From Streptomyces sp. SPB074 (GTDB lineage Bacteria > Actinomycetota > Actinomycetes > Streptomycetales > Streptomycetaceae), in the NCBI RefSeq assembly GCF_000154905.1, contig NZ_GG770539.1:6149773-6213772 (forward strand): 64,000 bases of DNA, read 5' to 3'. The notes under the pieces are model-generated. The model saw nothing but the letters and a program-made list of their open reading frames with translations. It made no database searches and was not told the origin of the DNA. The translations under genes and the position numbers were made by a program. Below, in pieces: positions 51,247 through 58,383 of this stretch. Within the stretch, counting starts at the first letter, position 1. Every line of letters begins with the position of its first letter.

Positions 51247-51394
51247 GGGGCGCCCGGTGCGCCGACATGCGGATACTTCTGTCTCTCACACAGGGGACCC
51301 GGGTTCGAATCCCGGCGGCTCGACCACGCGTCGGGTCGTGGTGCAGCGGCCCAGCATCCTCGTCTCCGCCGTCACTTCCGATCTAGGGCGCCCC
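51247..51394 (+). ncRNA. Y-RNA-like RNA 3 with Glu(CUC)-type permuted tRNA domain
   Basis: Outer stem GGGGCGCCC/GGGCGCCCC (9 bp, 51247-51255 with 51386-51394), conserved internal loop (GTGCGCCGACA; GATCT), inner stem GCGGA/TCCGC (51269-51273 with 51365-51369). The permuted cloverleaf has an anticodon-like arm TCTGT-CTCTCAC-ACAGG (51278-51294; CUC at 34-36 with U33 and A37). Next are T arm CCGGG-TTCGAAT-CCCGG (51299-51315) and acceptor CGGCTCG/CGGGTCG (51316-51322 with 51332-51338; two G-U pairs) closed by a 9-nt loop containing ACCA. The D arm is GTGC-AGCGGCCCA-GCAT (51341-51357), which is tRNA-Glu-like. It ends 38 nt before the Ro start. Confidence 0.8.
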
Positions 51395-51432
51395 CTGCTG
51401 CGCGCCTCCCCTCCCATGAAGGAGGGGTTCTC

Positions 51433-53082
51433 GTGTCCCGCTTCAACCGTCCCGCCGTCCGCACGGCCGCGACATCGCCGGTCGCCACCATCCCCGGCCC
51501 CGCACGCACGCACGAGGGCGGCGTCGGCTACGCCCGGGACCCGCGCGGGGAACTCTTCCTCCTCGCCGTCACCAACCTCGTCGGGCAGCGCACCTTCTAC
51601 GAGGCGGCCGAGACGCGCGACGACCGCTTCACCCAGCTCGTGCGCCACCTGGCCGTCGACGACCCGGTCTGGACGGCCGGCCTCCTCGGCTGGCTGCGCG
51701 GCGAAGGCAACCTGCGCACCGCCGCGCTCGTCGGCGCCGCCGAGGCCGTCCACGCCCGCTTGGAGGCAGAACGTGCCGCCTCCCTCCGCCCGGGGCCGAC
51801 CGCCGTCACCGGCGCCGTCCCGTACTCGAACCGCCGCCTCATCGCCTCCGTGCTCCAGCGCGCGGACGAGCCGGGGGAGCTGCTCGCCTACTGGCGGAGC
51901 CGGTTCGGCGCCCGCCTGCCCCAGCCCGTGAAGCGCGGTGTCGCGGACGCCGTCCAGCGGCTCTACACCGAGCGGTCCCTGCTCAAGTACGACACGGCCT
52001 CGCACGGCTTCCGCTTCGGGGATGTCCTGGAGCTGGTGCACGCGCGCCCGGCTGTCGACCGGCCCGCGCAGGGCGACCTCTTCAAGCACGCCATCGACCG
52101 GCGTCACGGCCGCGAGGGTGCCCCCGCCGCGCTCCCTCTCCTCGTCGAGCGGGAGCGCCTGGCCGCGCTGCCCGTCGCCAAGCGTCGCGAGGTGCTTCGC
52201 GACCCGGAGCGGCTGTCGCGTGCCGGGATGACCTGGGAAGCGCTCGCGGGGTGGCTCCAGGGCCCGATGGACGCGGCGGCGTGGGAGGCCGTGATCCCGG
52301 CGATGGGATACATGGCGCTCCTGCGCAACCTCCGGAACTTCGACCAGGCGGGCGTCCGCGACGAGGTCACCGAGCGCGTCGCCGCGCGCCTGGGCGACCC
52401 GGAGGAGGTGGCGCGCTCCCGCCAGCTCCCCATGCGGTTCTACTCGGCCTACAAGGCCGCGCCGTCGCTGCGGTGGGGGCACGCCCTGGAGAAGGCACTC
52501 GCCGCGGCGCTCTCCTCCGTGCCGGAGCTACCGGGACGGACCCTCGTCCTCGTCGACACCTCTACCTCGATGCAGGAGAACTTCTCGAAGGACGGGACGG
52601 TGGCACGCTGGGACGCTGCCGCGCTCTTCGGGATCGCCCTCGGGCAGCGCTGCGCGAGCGCTGACGTGGTGTCGTACTCCTCGGCGCGCTACTACCTGCG
52701 CGACGCGCCGGGAGCGAAGACGCGCGGCTTCCCGATGCGCGGCGGCGAGGCGCTGCTCCGGGCCGTCGAGCGATGGGACCGGGACGGATACTTCCTCGGC
52801 GGTGGCACGGACACGGCCGCCGCCCTGCGTGAGCAGTACCGGGGGCATGACCGCGTCGTGATCGTCACGGACGAGCAGTCCGGCGCCGACCCGACTGAGG
52901 TGGACCGGTCGGTCCCGGCGACGGTGCCGATGTACACGTGGAACCTCGCCGGGTACGAGCGCGGGCACGCGCCCTTGGGCAGCCCGGCCCGGCACGCCTT
53001 CGGCGGGCTCACGGACGCGGCCTTCCGGATGATCCCGCTCCTGGAGCGCGGGCGGGACGCCGCCTGGCCCTGGGAAGGCTGA
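51433..53082 (+). CDS. rsr: Ro60/TROVE-domain RNA-binding protein
   Basis: The 549-residue product has a TROVE domain (about residues 20-345, with ARDPRGELFLLAVTNLVGQ, VRHLAVDDPVWTAGLLGWLR and MALLRNLRNFDQAG). A von Willebrand A domain with a MIDAS motif DTSTSM near 374-379 and TDEQSG later follows. Bacterial Ro60 (Rsr) is a ring that binds Y RNAs and guides exonucleases in RNA decay and stress recovery. AAGGAGGGG lies about 5 nt before GTG 51433; longer readings run through the ncRNA cluster. The adjacent three Y-RNA candidates support the assignment. Confidence 0.9.
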   Translation: MSRFNRPAVRTAATSPVATIPGPARTHEGGVGYARDPRGELFLLAVTNLVGQRTFYEAAETRDDRFTQLVRHLAVDDPVWTAGLLGWLRGEGNLRTAALVGAAEAVHARLEAERAASLRPGPTAVTGAVPYSNRRLIASVLQRADEPGELLAYWRSRFGARLPQPVKRGVADAVQRLYTERSLLKYDTASHGFRFGDVLELVHARPAVDRPAQGDLFKHAIDRRHGREGAPAALPLLVERERLAALPVAKRREVLRDPERLSRAGMTWEALAGWLQGPMDAAAWEAVIPAMGYMALLRNLRNFDQAGVRDEVTERVAARLGDPEEVARSRQLPMRFYSAYKAAPSLRWGHALEKALAAALSSVPELPGRTLVLVDTSTSMQENFSKDGTVARWDAAALFGIALGQRCASADVVSYSSARYYLRDAPGAKTRGFPMRGGEALLRAVERWDRDGYFLGGGTDTAAALREQYRGHDRVVIVTDEQSGADPTEVDRSVPATVPMYTWNLAGYERGHAPLGSPARHAFGGLTDAAFRMIPLLERGRDAAWPWEG

Positions 53083-53162
53083 GTGGGACGCGAGGGACCT
53101 CCGTCGTTCGGTGAGTCTCTCGCGCCTTCGGCAGGCTGGTCCTGCGCGGGCCGAGAGGCGGC

Positions 53163-53582
53163 CTACAGGGGAAGCTCGGTATCGAGGCGTACCTGACGGA
53201 AAGAGGGCCAGAGCCTGGCCAGTGTCACGTAGTCCTTGTCGACATGCAGCACGGTGAGCGACTCGACATGTGCAGTCCCGGCGAGTAGCAGATCGACGGG
53301 GCCGCAAGAACGATGCGCTCCGTGCTTCGTAAGTGCCTCTTGCATGTCACGTCCGGCATCGTAGGCGGCGGGTGTCGGCGTGACGGCAGAAAATAGCAAA
53401 CCTAGTTTCTGTAGAAGTTCGTCGCGATCTCGCGCCTTCTGCGCTGAATAGCAGATTTCGAACTCGATAGGTGGAATGATCCCCACCTCGCCTCTGACGA
53501 TGCAGTCCTTCCAGGCTGGGAAAAGGTCGGGAGACTTGAAGAATCTGACCACGGCTGAGGTGTCGATGAGATAGTTGATCAC
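53163..53582 (-). CDS. vapC: PIN-domain toxin, VapC-like
   Basis: A 139-residue PIN ribonuclease: NYLIDTSAVVRFF supplies the first acidic residue, IPPIEFEICYSAQ the second and GPVDLLLAGTAH the third. This is the usual VapC plan; targets in other systems are tRNAs or rRNA. Its start overlaps the antitoxin stop (ATGA). The locus is less GC-rich than its surroundings, consistent with recent transfer. Confidence 0.75.
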   Translation of the reverse strand: MINYLIDTSAVVRFFKSPDLFPAWKDCIVRGEVGIIPPIEFEICYSAQKARDRDELLQKLGLLFSAVTPTPAAYDAGRDMQEALTKHGAHRSCGPVDLLLAGTAHVESLTVLHVDKDYVTLARLWPSFRQVRLDTELPL

Positions 53583-54247
53583 TCGCTCGATTCCGATCCC
53601 CTGGTCGCGGGTGAGTCGGTGGGCTCCACGCCAGATTCGCCGGTATCCGAAATGATTTGGTGAGCTTCTGCGACTTCCTTGGCCACTCTCAGTAGTAGAT
53701 CCATTGCGGGTAGTGTGACCGTGTATCCAACCTCGCCGTGGCCACTGCTTGCCTCGCTCGAACTCTTGAATTCCAGAGTCGAGGGGAGGAGCGAAGATGG
53801 GTCAGCGTAATCCAGTGAGCCTGCAATTAGCGCCTTCTCCATCCGGAAGGCGGGCCTTTCAGCGAGGAGCGCAGCCAGATTGCGCTTTGCTGCCTCCCGT
53901 GCTCGGGGCTGGAACTGTACGGCAAGGAGTGCAGCTTGGAGATCGCGCCTTGTTTGATCAGTCGCGCGCCGCAAAGATTCGCGCAAATGCCCGATGTTGG
54001 CTTCGCTCGCTTGTTCCGATGGCTCGCCAGGTGAAGGTCGGTAGTTACTCTTCTCGTCGAGCTGGTCCCAGTCGAGTCTGCCGCTGCTGATCATGTTGGA
54101 GAGATCAGTGATTGCGTTCTCGCGCTTTCCTTGGTCCGCGACAGCCCGAAGTGCTGCGTTAACGGTTTCCTTGATCGTAGTTGTCCCGAGCTTCTTCATG
54201 GCTGCTGCCAGGAGGTCCGGATCGATATCGACCGACTTTTTCGGCAT
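53579..54247 (-). CDS. vapB: VapB-type antitoxin with long C-terminal extension
   Basis: A 222-residue protein. Residues 1-60 match a VapB ribbon-helix-helix antitoxin (VDIDPDLLAAAMKKLGTTTIKETVNAALRAV), which normally ends near 70-90. Here an extra 150 residues follow, including a basic helical stretch (HLRESLRRATDQTRRDLQAALLAV) and a C-terminal ELPAMD-like segment of unknown fold. The N-terminal part should repress the operon and neutralise VapC; the extension may add a second function. It is coupled to vapC. Confidence 0.65.
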   Translation of the reverse strand: MPKKSVDIDPDLLAAAMKKLGTTTIKETVNAALRAVADQGKRENAITDLSNMISSGRLDWDQLDEKSNYRPSPGEPSEQASEANIGHLRESLRRATDQTRRDLQAALLAVQFQPRAREAAKRNLAALLAERPAFRMEKALIAGSLDYADPSSLLPSTLEFKSSSEASSGHGEVGYTVTLPAMDLLLRVAKEVAEAHQIISDTGESGVEPTDSPATRGSESSE

Positions 54248-54345
54248 GTATCTACCCTCTGTTGTGGCCCCGATTGAGAGCGCTCAAAGATTTCCAGCCC
54301 GCAGGTAGAGCTAGGCGATTCACCCTCTGATCGAACGGTTGCGAG

Positions 54346-54645
54346 CTACTTCCTCGGTGACTTCTCGGCGGGGATCTTGCCGTCGCGGATGTCCATGACG
54401 GTCTGCCGTGAGTACTTGCTCAGCTCGATGACCTTCGTGAGGACGCCCCGCTGGATGCGCCTGTTGTGGTTCTCGGGGAAGGTTGCGTGGATCGCGCGGC
54501 GCAGCGCGGCGCGGGCTTCCTCTGTCTTGCGTTCCAGCTCGGCCACGCGCTTCTGGGCCTTCTTGATCTCGGCGTAGTGCTCCTCTAGCGGGAGATCGGG
54601 CAGGTCTTCGGGTCGGCCGTAGCCGGCGTTGTCGTCGGTGCTCAT
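54346..54645 (-). CDS. Small helix-turn-helix regulator, candidate repressor
   Basis: A 99-residue protein: an N-terminal coiled-coil (EEHYAEIKKAQKRVAELERKTEEA) and a C-terminal helix-turn-helix (RGVLTKVIELSKYSRQTVMDIRDGKI). It lies just left of promoter P2, reading away from it, so its own promoter probably overlaps the same operators. That makes it the best candidate in the window for the protein that binds the TTGCCTA/TTAGGCA sites; this is inference. Confidence 0.6.
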   Translation of the reverse strand: MSTDDNAGYGRPEDLPDLPLEEHYAEIKKAQKRVAELERKTEEARAALRRAIHATFPENHNRRIQRGVLTKVIELSKYSRQTVMDIRDGKIPAEKSPRK

Positions 54646-54728
54646 GTCGTCATGTTCGCACGGCGGATCGTCTACTTGCTATGCCTTGCGTGTCGTCACT
54701 GCCGGGCGCGTGGTGAGTGTCGACACAC

Positions 54729-54776
54729 CAGGCAATGCCTAGTGTTTTGACATTGCCTAGTCTCTGGGCATAAAGT
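54729..54776 (+). promoter_or_regulatory. Promoter P2 with operator half-sites
   Basis: TTGACA (54747-54752) and TAAAGT (54771-54776) spaced 18 nt. Inverted AGGCA-A-TGCCT lies just upstream and TTGCCTAG starts the spacer. The 15-nt block around -35 (GTGTTTTGACATTGC) is identical in P1. It should drive the rightward genes starting with the SWIM protein. Confidence 0.75.
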
Positions 54777-54832
54777 TTCTCGTGTCAGCAGGTCAGGGCG
54801 CCGCCCAGACCACGACGGCACGGGAGGCCACC

Positions 54833-55183
54833 ATGAGCACCACCTACACCCACTGCATCGGCTGTGGCCGCCCCGTCCGCAGCGAGCAGGCCCGCCGCAC
54901 CGGCTACGGCTCCAAGTGCATCCGCCAAATCCGCCGCGCCACCCGCACGGAGCTGCCCGGCTTCAAGCCCGCCCAGCTCGATGCCGCCCGCGAGCTGATC
55001 GAGGACGGCGGCATCGTCGCCACCCGCGAGACCCGCGTCGGCCTCGTCTACCGCGTCGTCAGCACCGACGGCACCGCCGTCCACCTCGCCACCGCCGCCG
55101 GGCACTGCACCTGCCCCGCCGGGCACCAGGGCCGCCGCTGCTACCACGTCGCCGCCGCCCAGATGCTCACCCTCGCCGCCTGA
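54833..55183 (+). CDS. DUF6011/SWIM zinc-finger protein
   Basis: A 116-residue protein with CIGCGRPVRSEQARRTGYGSKCIRQ at the start (a zinc knuckle) and a SWIM motif CTCPAGHQGRRCYHVAAAQ at the end (CxCx7-CxH). Both modules bind zinc and probably nucleic acid. It is the first gene after P2, with a GGGAGGCCACC ribosome binding site. Confidence 0.75.
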   Translation: MSTTYTHCIGCGRPVRSEQARRTGYGSKCIRQIRRATRTELPGFKPAQLDAARELIEDGGIVATRETRVGLVYRVVSTDGTAVHLATAAGHCTCPAGHQGRRCYHVAAAQMLTLAA

Positions 55184-55193
55184 CCCACCCCCA

Positions 55194-55222
55194 GGGGCGG
55201 GCGCCCCGTCAGCGCCCGCCCC
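55194..55222 (+). terminator. GC hairpin after the SWIM gene
   Basis: A perfect 10-bp stem (GGGGCGGGCG with CGCCCGCCCC) and 9-nt loop 10 nt after the stop. No T tract; could be a partial terminator within the operon. Confidence 0.45.
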
Positions 55223-55245
55223 ACCACCTCGCCGAAGGAGACGCC

Positions 55246-55461
55246 TTGCAGTTCCCCACCACCCTCTCCCCGCAGCTCCTTCGCGCCGGTGACGTCGTCA
55301 CCATCTGAGGCCGCCGCGAGGTCGTCGCCCACGTGGAGACCACCACCGCGCCCCTCCTCCCCGGGCGCACGGTCCACGTCTTCGTGCAGGGCGAGCCGAG
55401 CGACGACCCCTTCCTGATGCGTCCGTCCGACGCCGTCCCCGTCCACTCCCGCACCACCTGA
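55246..55461 (+). pseudogene. Small gene interrupted by in-frame TGA
   Basis: From TTG 55246 (AAGGAGACGCC upstream) a 20-residue segment ends at TGA 55306-55308, but the same frame continues GRREVVAHVETTTAPLLPGRTVHVFVQGEPSDDPF... to 55459. A TGG or CGA to TGA change would explain this. The downstream half has clear coding character. The truncated peptide may be made from the first start. Confidence 0.6.
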
Positions 55462-55509
55462 CCCCCGGGCGGCCCGCCGTGCCCGCTCACCCCTTCGGAA
55501 GGAGCCGAC

Positions 55510-55806
55510 CTGAAGTCCGCCGCTACGTCCCCAGTCTCCGTGCTCGTCGTCGATGTCACCCTCACGGCGGGAGCGGAGAAGCGGCCCTCTCTCGCCGCCA
55601 CGGCGAACGCGGCCTCGCGCCACCCCAACCGCCGCCGCCCCCGCAGCTCCGGTGCCTCCCTCCGTGCGCGGGGCGCGGGGATCGGCTTCTGGGACGACGA
55701 GATCAGCGCCGATGGCGGGAAGCGCTACCTCCACCACCGCGCACGCCGCCTCACCCGCACCGAGACCCGCGCCGCCATCGCAGATGCCTTCCTCGACCGC
55801 CCCTGA
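55510..55806 (+). CDS. Small basic protein, possible CTG start
   Basis: A 98-residue frame if started at CTG 55510, which is spaced correctly from GGAAGGAG; a GTG at 55540 is the conventional alternative. The product contains FWDDEISADGGKRYLHHRARRLTRTETRAAIADAFLDRP, a basic helical C-terminus. Family not recognised. Confidence 0.5.
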   Translation: MKSAATSPVSVLVVDVTLTAGAEKRPSLAATANAASRHPNRRRPRSSGASLRARGAGIGFWDDEISADGGKRYLHHRARRLTRTETRAAIADAFLDRP

Positions 55807-55846
55807 CCGCACGTCCCCCCACGCCCCACCGACGAAAGGCGCCACC

Positions 55847-56194
55847 GTGAACACCGCCGTACTGATCACCCCCGAAGGCCGCATCGCGGAAGTCCTGCTT
55901 CCCCGCACCTCGCAGGAGCGCGCCACCGTCTACCGCACCCTGTTGCGTTGCGAGACGTACGGCGTCCTCGCCCGCACCAGTCGCCTCGACATGTGGATGG
56001 ACCTCGACGGTCTGTACAGCCACCCGGTCAACCCGCTGGCTACCACCCTCGCCCAGCGCTTCGGGCGCTGCTGGCAGCCCTACCGGGGGCGGGTTCTCCT
56101 CACCGGCGGCACCGACAGCGTCGGCGAAACGCTGCCCCTGAGCCCCGAGCAGGTACACGCGCACCTGACCGGTCTCTTCGACCTCCTCGACTGA
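55847..56194 (+). CDS. Small early protein, function unknown
   Basis: A 115-residue protein (MNTAVLITPEGRIAEVLLPR...). ACGAAAGG lies before GTG 55847. It has no motif I recognise, but is well conserved in codon pattern. It is in the P2 operon by spacing. Confidence 0.55.
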   Translation: MNTAVLITPEGRIAEVLLPRTSQERATVYRTLLRCETYGVLARTSRLDMWMDLDGLYSHPVNPLATTLAQRFGRCWQPYRGRVLLTGGTDSVGETLPLSPEQVHAHLTGLFDLLD

Positions 56195-56240
56195 CCCACC
56201 CACCGAAGACGCCCAGACCCCCGTCCCGAAGGAGATGGCC

Positions 56241-56456
56241 TTGTACCTGCTCGCGCTTCTCGCCGCGCTGATCGTGGGCTACGTCGGTGGCCGCACGCGC
56301 CCGTACAACCGCCTTGCTGACTGGGCGGACTGGCAGGTCCGCTTCCGCCTCGACCGGTGGACGACCCGCCCCCGCCTGCTCGCCCTCTTCACTCTGCTCC
56401 TGATCACCGACCCTGTGCGGACGCTCTCCGCCTGGCGCCGCCGCAACGACCCCTGA
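56241..56456 (+). CDS. Small membrane protein
   Basis: A 71-residue protein with an N-terminal membrane helix (MYLLALLAALIVGYVGG) and a second hydrophobic stretch (LLALFTLLLIT). I chose TTG 56241 because GAAGGAG is correctly spaced; the in-frame ATG at 56235 lies inside the ribosome binding site. Confidence 0.55.
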   Translation: MYLLALLAALIVGYVGGRTRPYNRLADWADWQVRFRLDRWTTRPRLLALFTLLLITDPVRTLSAWRRRNDP

Positions 56457-56489
56457 TCCGTAACCGCCCCGCCTAGTGAGGACGCCACC

Positions 56490-56903
56490 ATGCCACGCCG
56501 CCGCCCGTTCGCACCCGCGCCGTTCACCCGAGGCGCCTGGATCACCTGGACCGGCCCCGAGGGGCGGCAGCGTCACGGCCAGGTCGTCACGCAGTCCCCC
56601 GGCGAGCTGACGTGGTGGGTGACATCCCTCGACGGCGACCGTCTCGACCCCGTACTCCTGCACCGGCAGCCGTGCCGTTCCTGGGGTGCGCGCCGAGCGC
56701 GAGACGAAGCGGTCGCGCGCGGCGAGCAGCCCTACCGCTTCGAGGTTTGGACCGCCGAGACGTACGAGCTGTACGGCCGTCAGCGGGTGCGCCGTGGCGC
56801 GTTGCTGGGCGAGGCTCGCCCCTCCCGCGACCCCTACGTCCCTGCCCCCGTCGCGGCACCCACCGCATCGACGCTCTCACCGCTCTTCGACATCGCCGCG
56901 TGA
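56490..56903 (+). CDS. Small early protein, function unknown
   Basis: A 137-residue basic protein. The central WVTSLDGDRLDPVLLHRQPC and RYFEVWTAETYELYGRQRV-like segments suggest a beta-rich fold. It follows GTGAGGACGCCACC and precedes another small gene by 21 nt. Confidence 0.55.
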   Translation: MPRRRPFAPAPFTRGAWITWTGPEGRQRHGQVVTQSPGELTWWVTSLDGDRLDPVLLHRQPCRSWGARRARDEAVARGEQPYRFEVWTAETYELYGRQRVRRGALLGEARPSRDPYVPAPVAAPTASTLSPLFDIAA

Positions 56904-56923
56904 GCGGCTGAAAGGAACCGACC

Positions 56924-57319
56924 GTGCCTACCTCGACAACATCTCCGAAGGCGGACGACCTCGTCCGCTCGGCGCTCGCAGCGCGCACCCGCGCGGCGAC
57001 CGCGACCGCCCGGAACATCTGGACGAAGGAGCGACTCCTCGCCGCCCCGCCTTGCGAGAGTCGGGCGGTGAACCTCTTCAGCCGTCTCGTCACCGCGCAG
57101 GCCGCAGCCGCCTTCTGGCGCCACGCCCAGGCGGTAGCCGACGGGGCACGACCCACCCAGGTGCACGCCGATGTGACGGCGTGGCTAGTGCGGAGGGAGC
57201 GGGGGATCGCTCACGGTTGCCCCCCGAGCGATCCCGTTGCGGCCGCAGCCGCGTCCCTTCAGCGGCGCGCGCAAGGGAACGCGGCGCGAGACCTTCGCCG
57301 GCTGCTCTCCTCGACCTGA
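56924..57319 (+). CDS. Small early protein before a strong terminator
   Basis: A 131-residue Ala/Arg-rich helical protein (RTRAATATARNIWTKERLLA...). It is the last plus-strand gene of this cluster; the long terminator hairpin starts 7 nt after its stop. Confidence 0.55.
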   Translation: MPTSTTSPKADDLVRSALAARTRAATATARNIWTKERLLAAPPCESRAVNLFSRLVTAQAAAAFWRHAQAVADGARPTQVHADVTAWLVRRERGIAHGCPPSDPVAAAAASLQRRAQGNAARDLRRLLSST

Positions 57320-57325
57320 CGCACT

Positions 57326-57378
57326 CGACGAACGGTCAGGCCCCTGCGGATCAACCGCAGGGGCCTGGCCGTTCGTCG
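57326..57378 (+). terminator. Long terminator hairpin
   Basis: A 24-bp stem with a single T-G wobble (57326-57349 with 57355-57378) and a 5-nt ATCAA loop. It is followed by a pyrimidine-rich stretch and ends the plus-strand early cluster. Confidence 0.8.
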
Positions 57379-57527
57379 TCTGGCTCCTCCTCGGGCGGAC
57401 TGTGCGCTGCTCGCACACAAGAAGCCGCCCTGGGCGGGGGCCCGGGGCAACGCCCGGCCGAATGAGCTTCCCTGCGCGGGTCGTTGTCCACGCCACACCT
57501 CGCCGGAGGTAGCAGGCAGAGCAGCCC
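57379..57527. other. Intergenic stretch between two terminators
   Basis: A 150-bp stretch between convergent units. I see no gene or clear regulatory signal in it. Confidence 0.5.
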
Positions 57528-57561
57528 AGCGCCCCCGCACGAGACCCGGTGCGGGGGCGCT
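57528..57561 (-). terminator. Terminator for the convergent minus-strand gene
   Basis: A perfect 13-bp stem (AGCGCCCCCGCAC with GTGCGGGGGCGCT), 8-nt loop, 13 nt after the stop of the minus-strand gene. Confidence 0.7.
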
Positions 57562-57573
57562 CCGCAGCGCGTC

Positions 57574-57948
57574 TCACGCCTCCGTCTCGTCCTGAGACTC
57601 GTCGGGGGCGGCGTTGGGCGACACCGTCCGCGCGAGATGGCCCAGCATCATCGCGGCCCCGACAGGCGAGCGAGCAAAGGGGCCTTCGAGGCGGGCGGCG
57701 GCAATGTAGATACCGATCGGCGACTGCCGCTCGTAGAGCATCACGTAATCGGTCTCGCGGCGCGGGAGCGGAGCAGGCTGGTGAGCGATGCCGTTCGCGT
57801 CGAGCCAGTCCGCGATCTGCGCGCTGCGGCCCAGGCTCAACTTCTGCCACTCGGCCTCGTACTGCTCCCGGAGCCACTTCATCTCGACGGCCGCCAGGCC
57901 GTCGTTACCGGCTAGCTTCTCCAGGACGGCCTGGATGTCACGCGACAT
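57574..57948 (-). CDS. Early protein, function unknown
   Basis: A 124-residue protein with a helical N-terminus (AVLEKLAGNDGLAAVEMKWLREQ) and a central DYVMLYERQSPIGIYIAAARLEG segment. ATG 57948 follows GGGGGG; ATG 57966 would add six residues but has no ribosome binding site. No family recognised. Confidence 0.55.
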   Translation of the reverse strand: MSRDIQAVLEKLAGNDGLAAVEMKWLREQYEAEWQKLSLGRSAQIADWLDANGIAHQPAPLPRRETDYVMLYERQSPIGIYIAAARLEGPFARSPVGAAMMLGHLARTVSPNAAPDESQDETEA

Positions 57949-58132
57949 GATCCCCCCACGGTTCATTGCGGTGAAGATGGATCATGGCACGCCCGCACTA
58001 CCGCGCACGAGGGCGCCCGCCCCCCGGTCTCCCGTACGCGGGCGTGGCAGGGCCTGCCCAGGCCGCACGGCAGGTCCCTCGGGTGGCGGCTTTGGGAGGG
58101 CGTTCGCGGGCTTACCGGGCGAAGCTGAGGGC

Positions 58133-58354
58133 ATGGCCACGCACCCGCCGATCGTCGTCTACCCGCCGTCCTCGACCGGCGGCCGGCGCGTACGGGTCGA
58201 CGGGGAGATCCTCGGCCTCGCGCACGGTCTCGCTGACGTGGCGGAGTTCCTGCGCCGGGCGGGGCTGGAGGGGATCGACGAGACGGACGTAGCGCGGTCG
58301 TTGGTGATCGACTGGCGTGGGGGCGGCCCGGACGAGTGGGCCGCCCCCACGTAG
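58133..58354 (+). CDS. Small conserved-looking actinobacterial protein
   Basis: A 73-residue protein (PPIVVYPPSSTGGRRVRVDG; ILGLAHGLADVAEFLRRAGL; DVARSLVIDWRGGGPDEWAA). Proteins with this pattern are common in Streptomyces and its mobile elements; function unknown. GCTGAGGGC precedes the ATG. Confidence 0.65.
   Translation: MATHPPIVVYPPSSTGGRRVRVDGEILGLAHGLADVAEFLRRAGLEGIDETDVARSLVIDWRGGGPDEWAAPT
58316..58351 (+). terminator. Terminator overlapping the end of the coding region
   Basis: A perfect 14-bp stem (CGTGGGGGCGGCCC with GGGCCGCCCCCACG) around an 8-nt loop ends at the base before the TAG stop, so the last codons form the terminator. Confidence 0.65.
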
Positions 58355-58383
58355 TCAGCCCGTCGCGGGGCCGCCGCTCAGGG

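Noticed and set aside
51061-51340. Ordinary tRNA genes or a tRNA attachment site (T-arm sequences GGTTCGAATCCCG at two places)
   Set aside because: T arm and acceptor 3' strand come before the D arm in both cases, and flanking stems match the Ro-binding layout, so these are not normal tRNA genes. No phage-type integrase or repeated att core is visible nearby.
55306-55308. UGA recoding (selenocysteine or readthrough) given two in-frame TGA codons in the window
   Set aside because: No suppressor tRNA or SECIS-like feature is seen and the other case (45661-45663) is in an already disrupted gene; point mutations are simpler.
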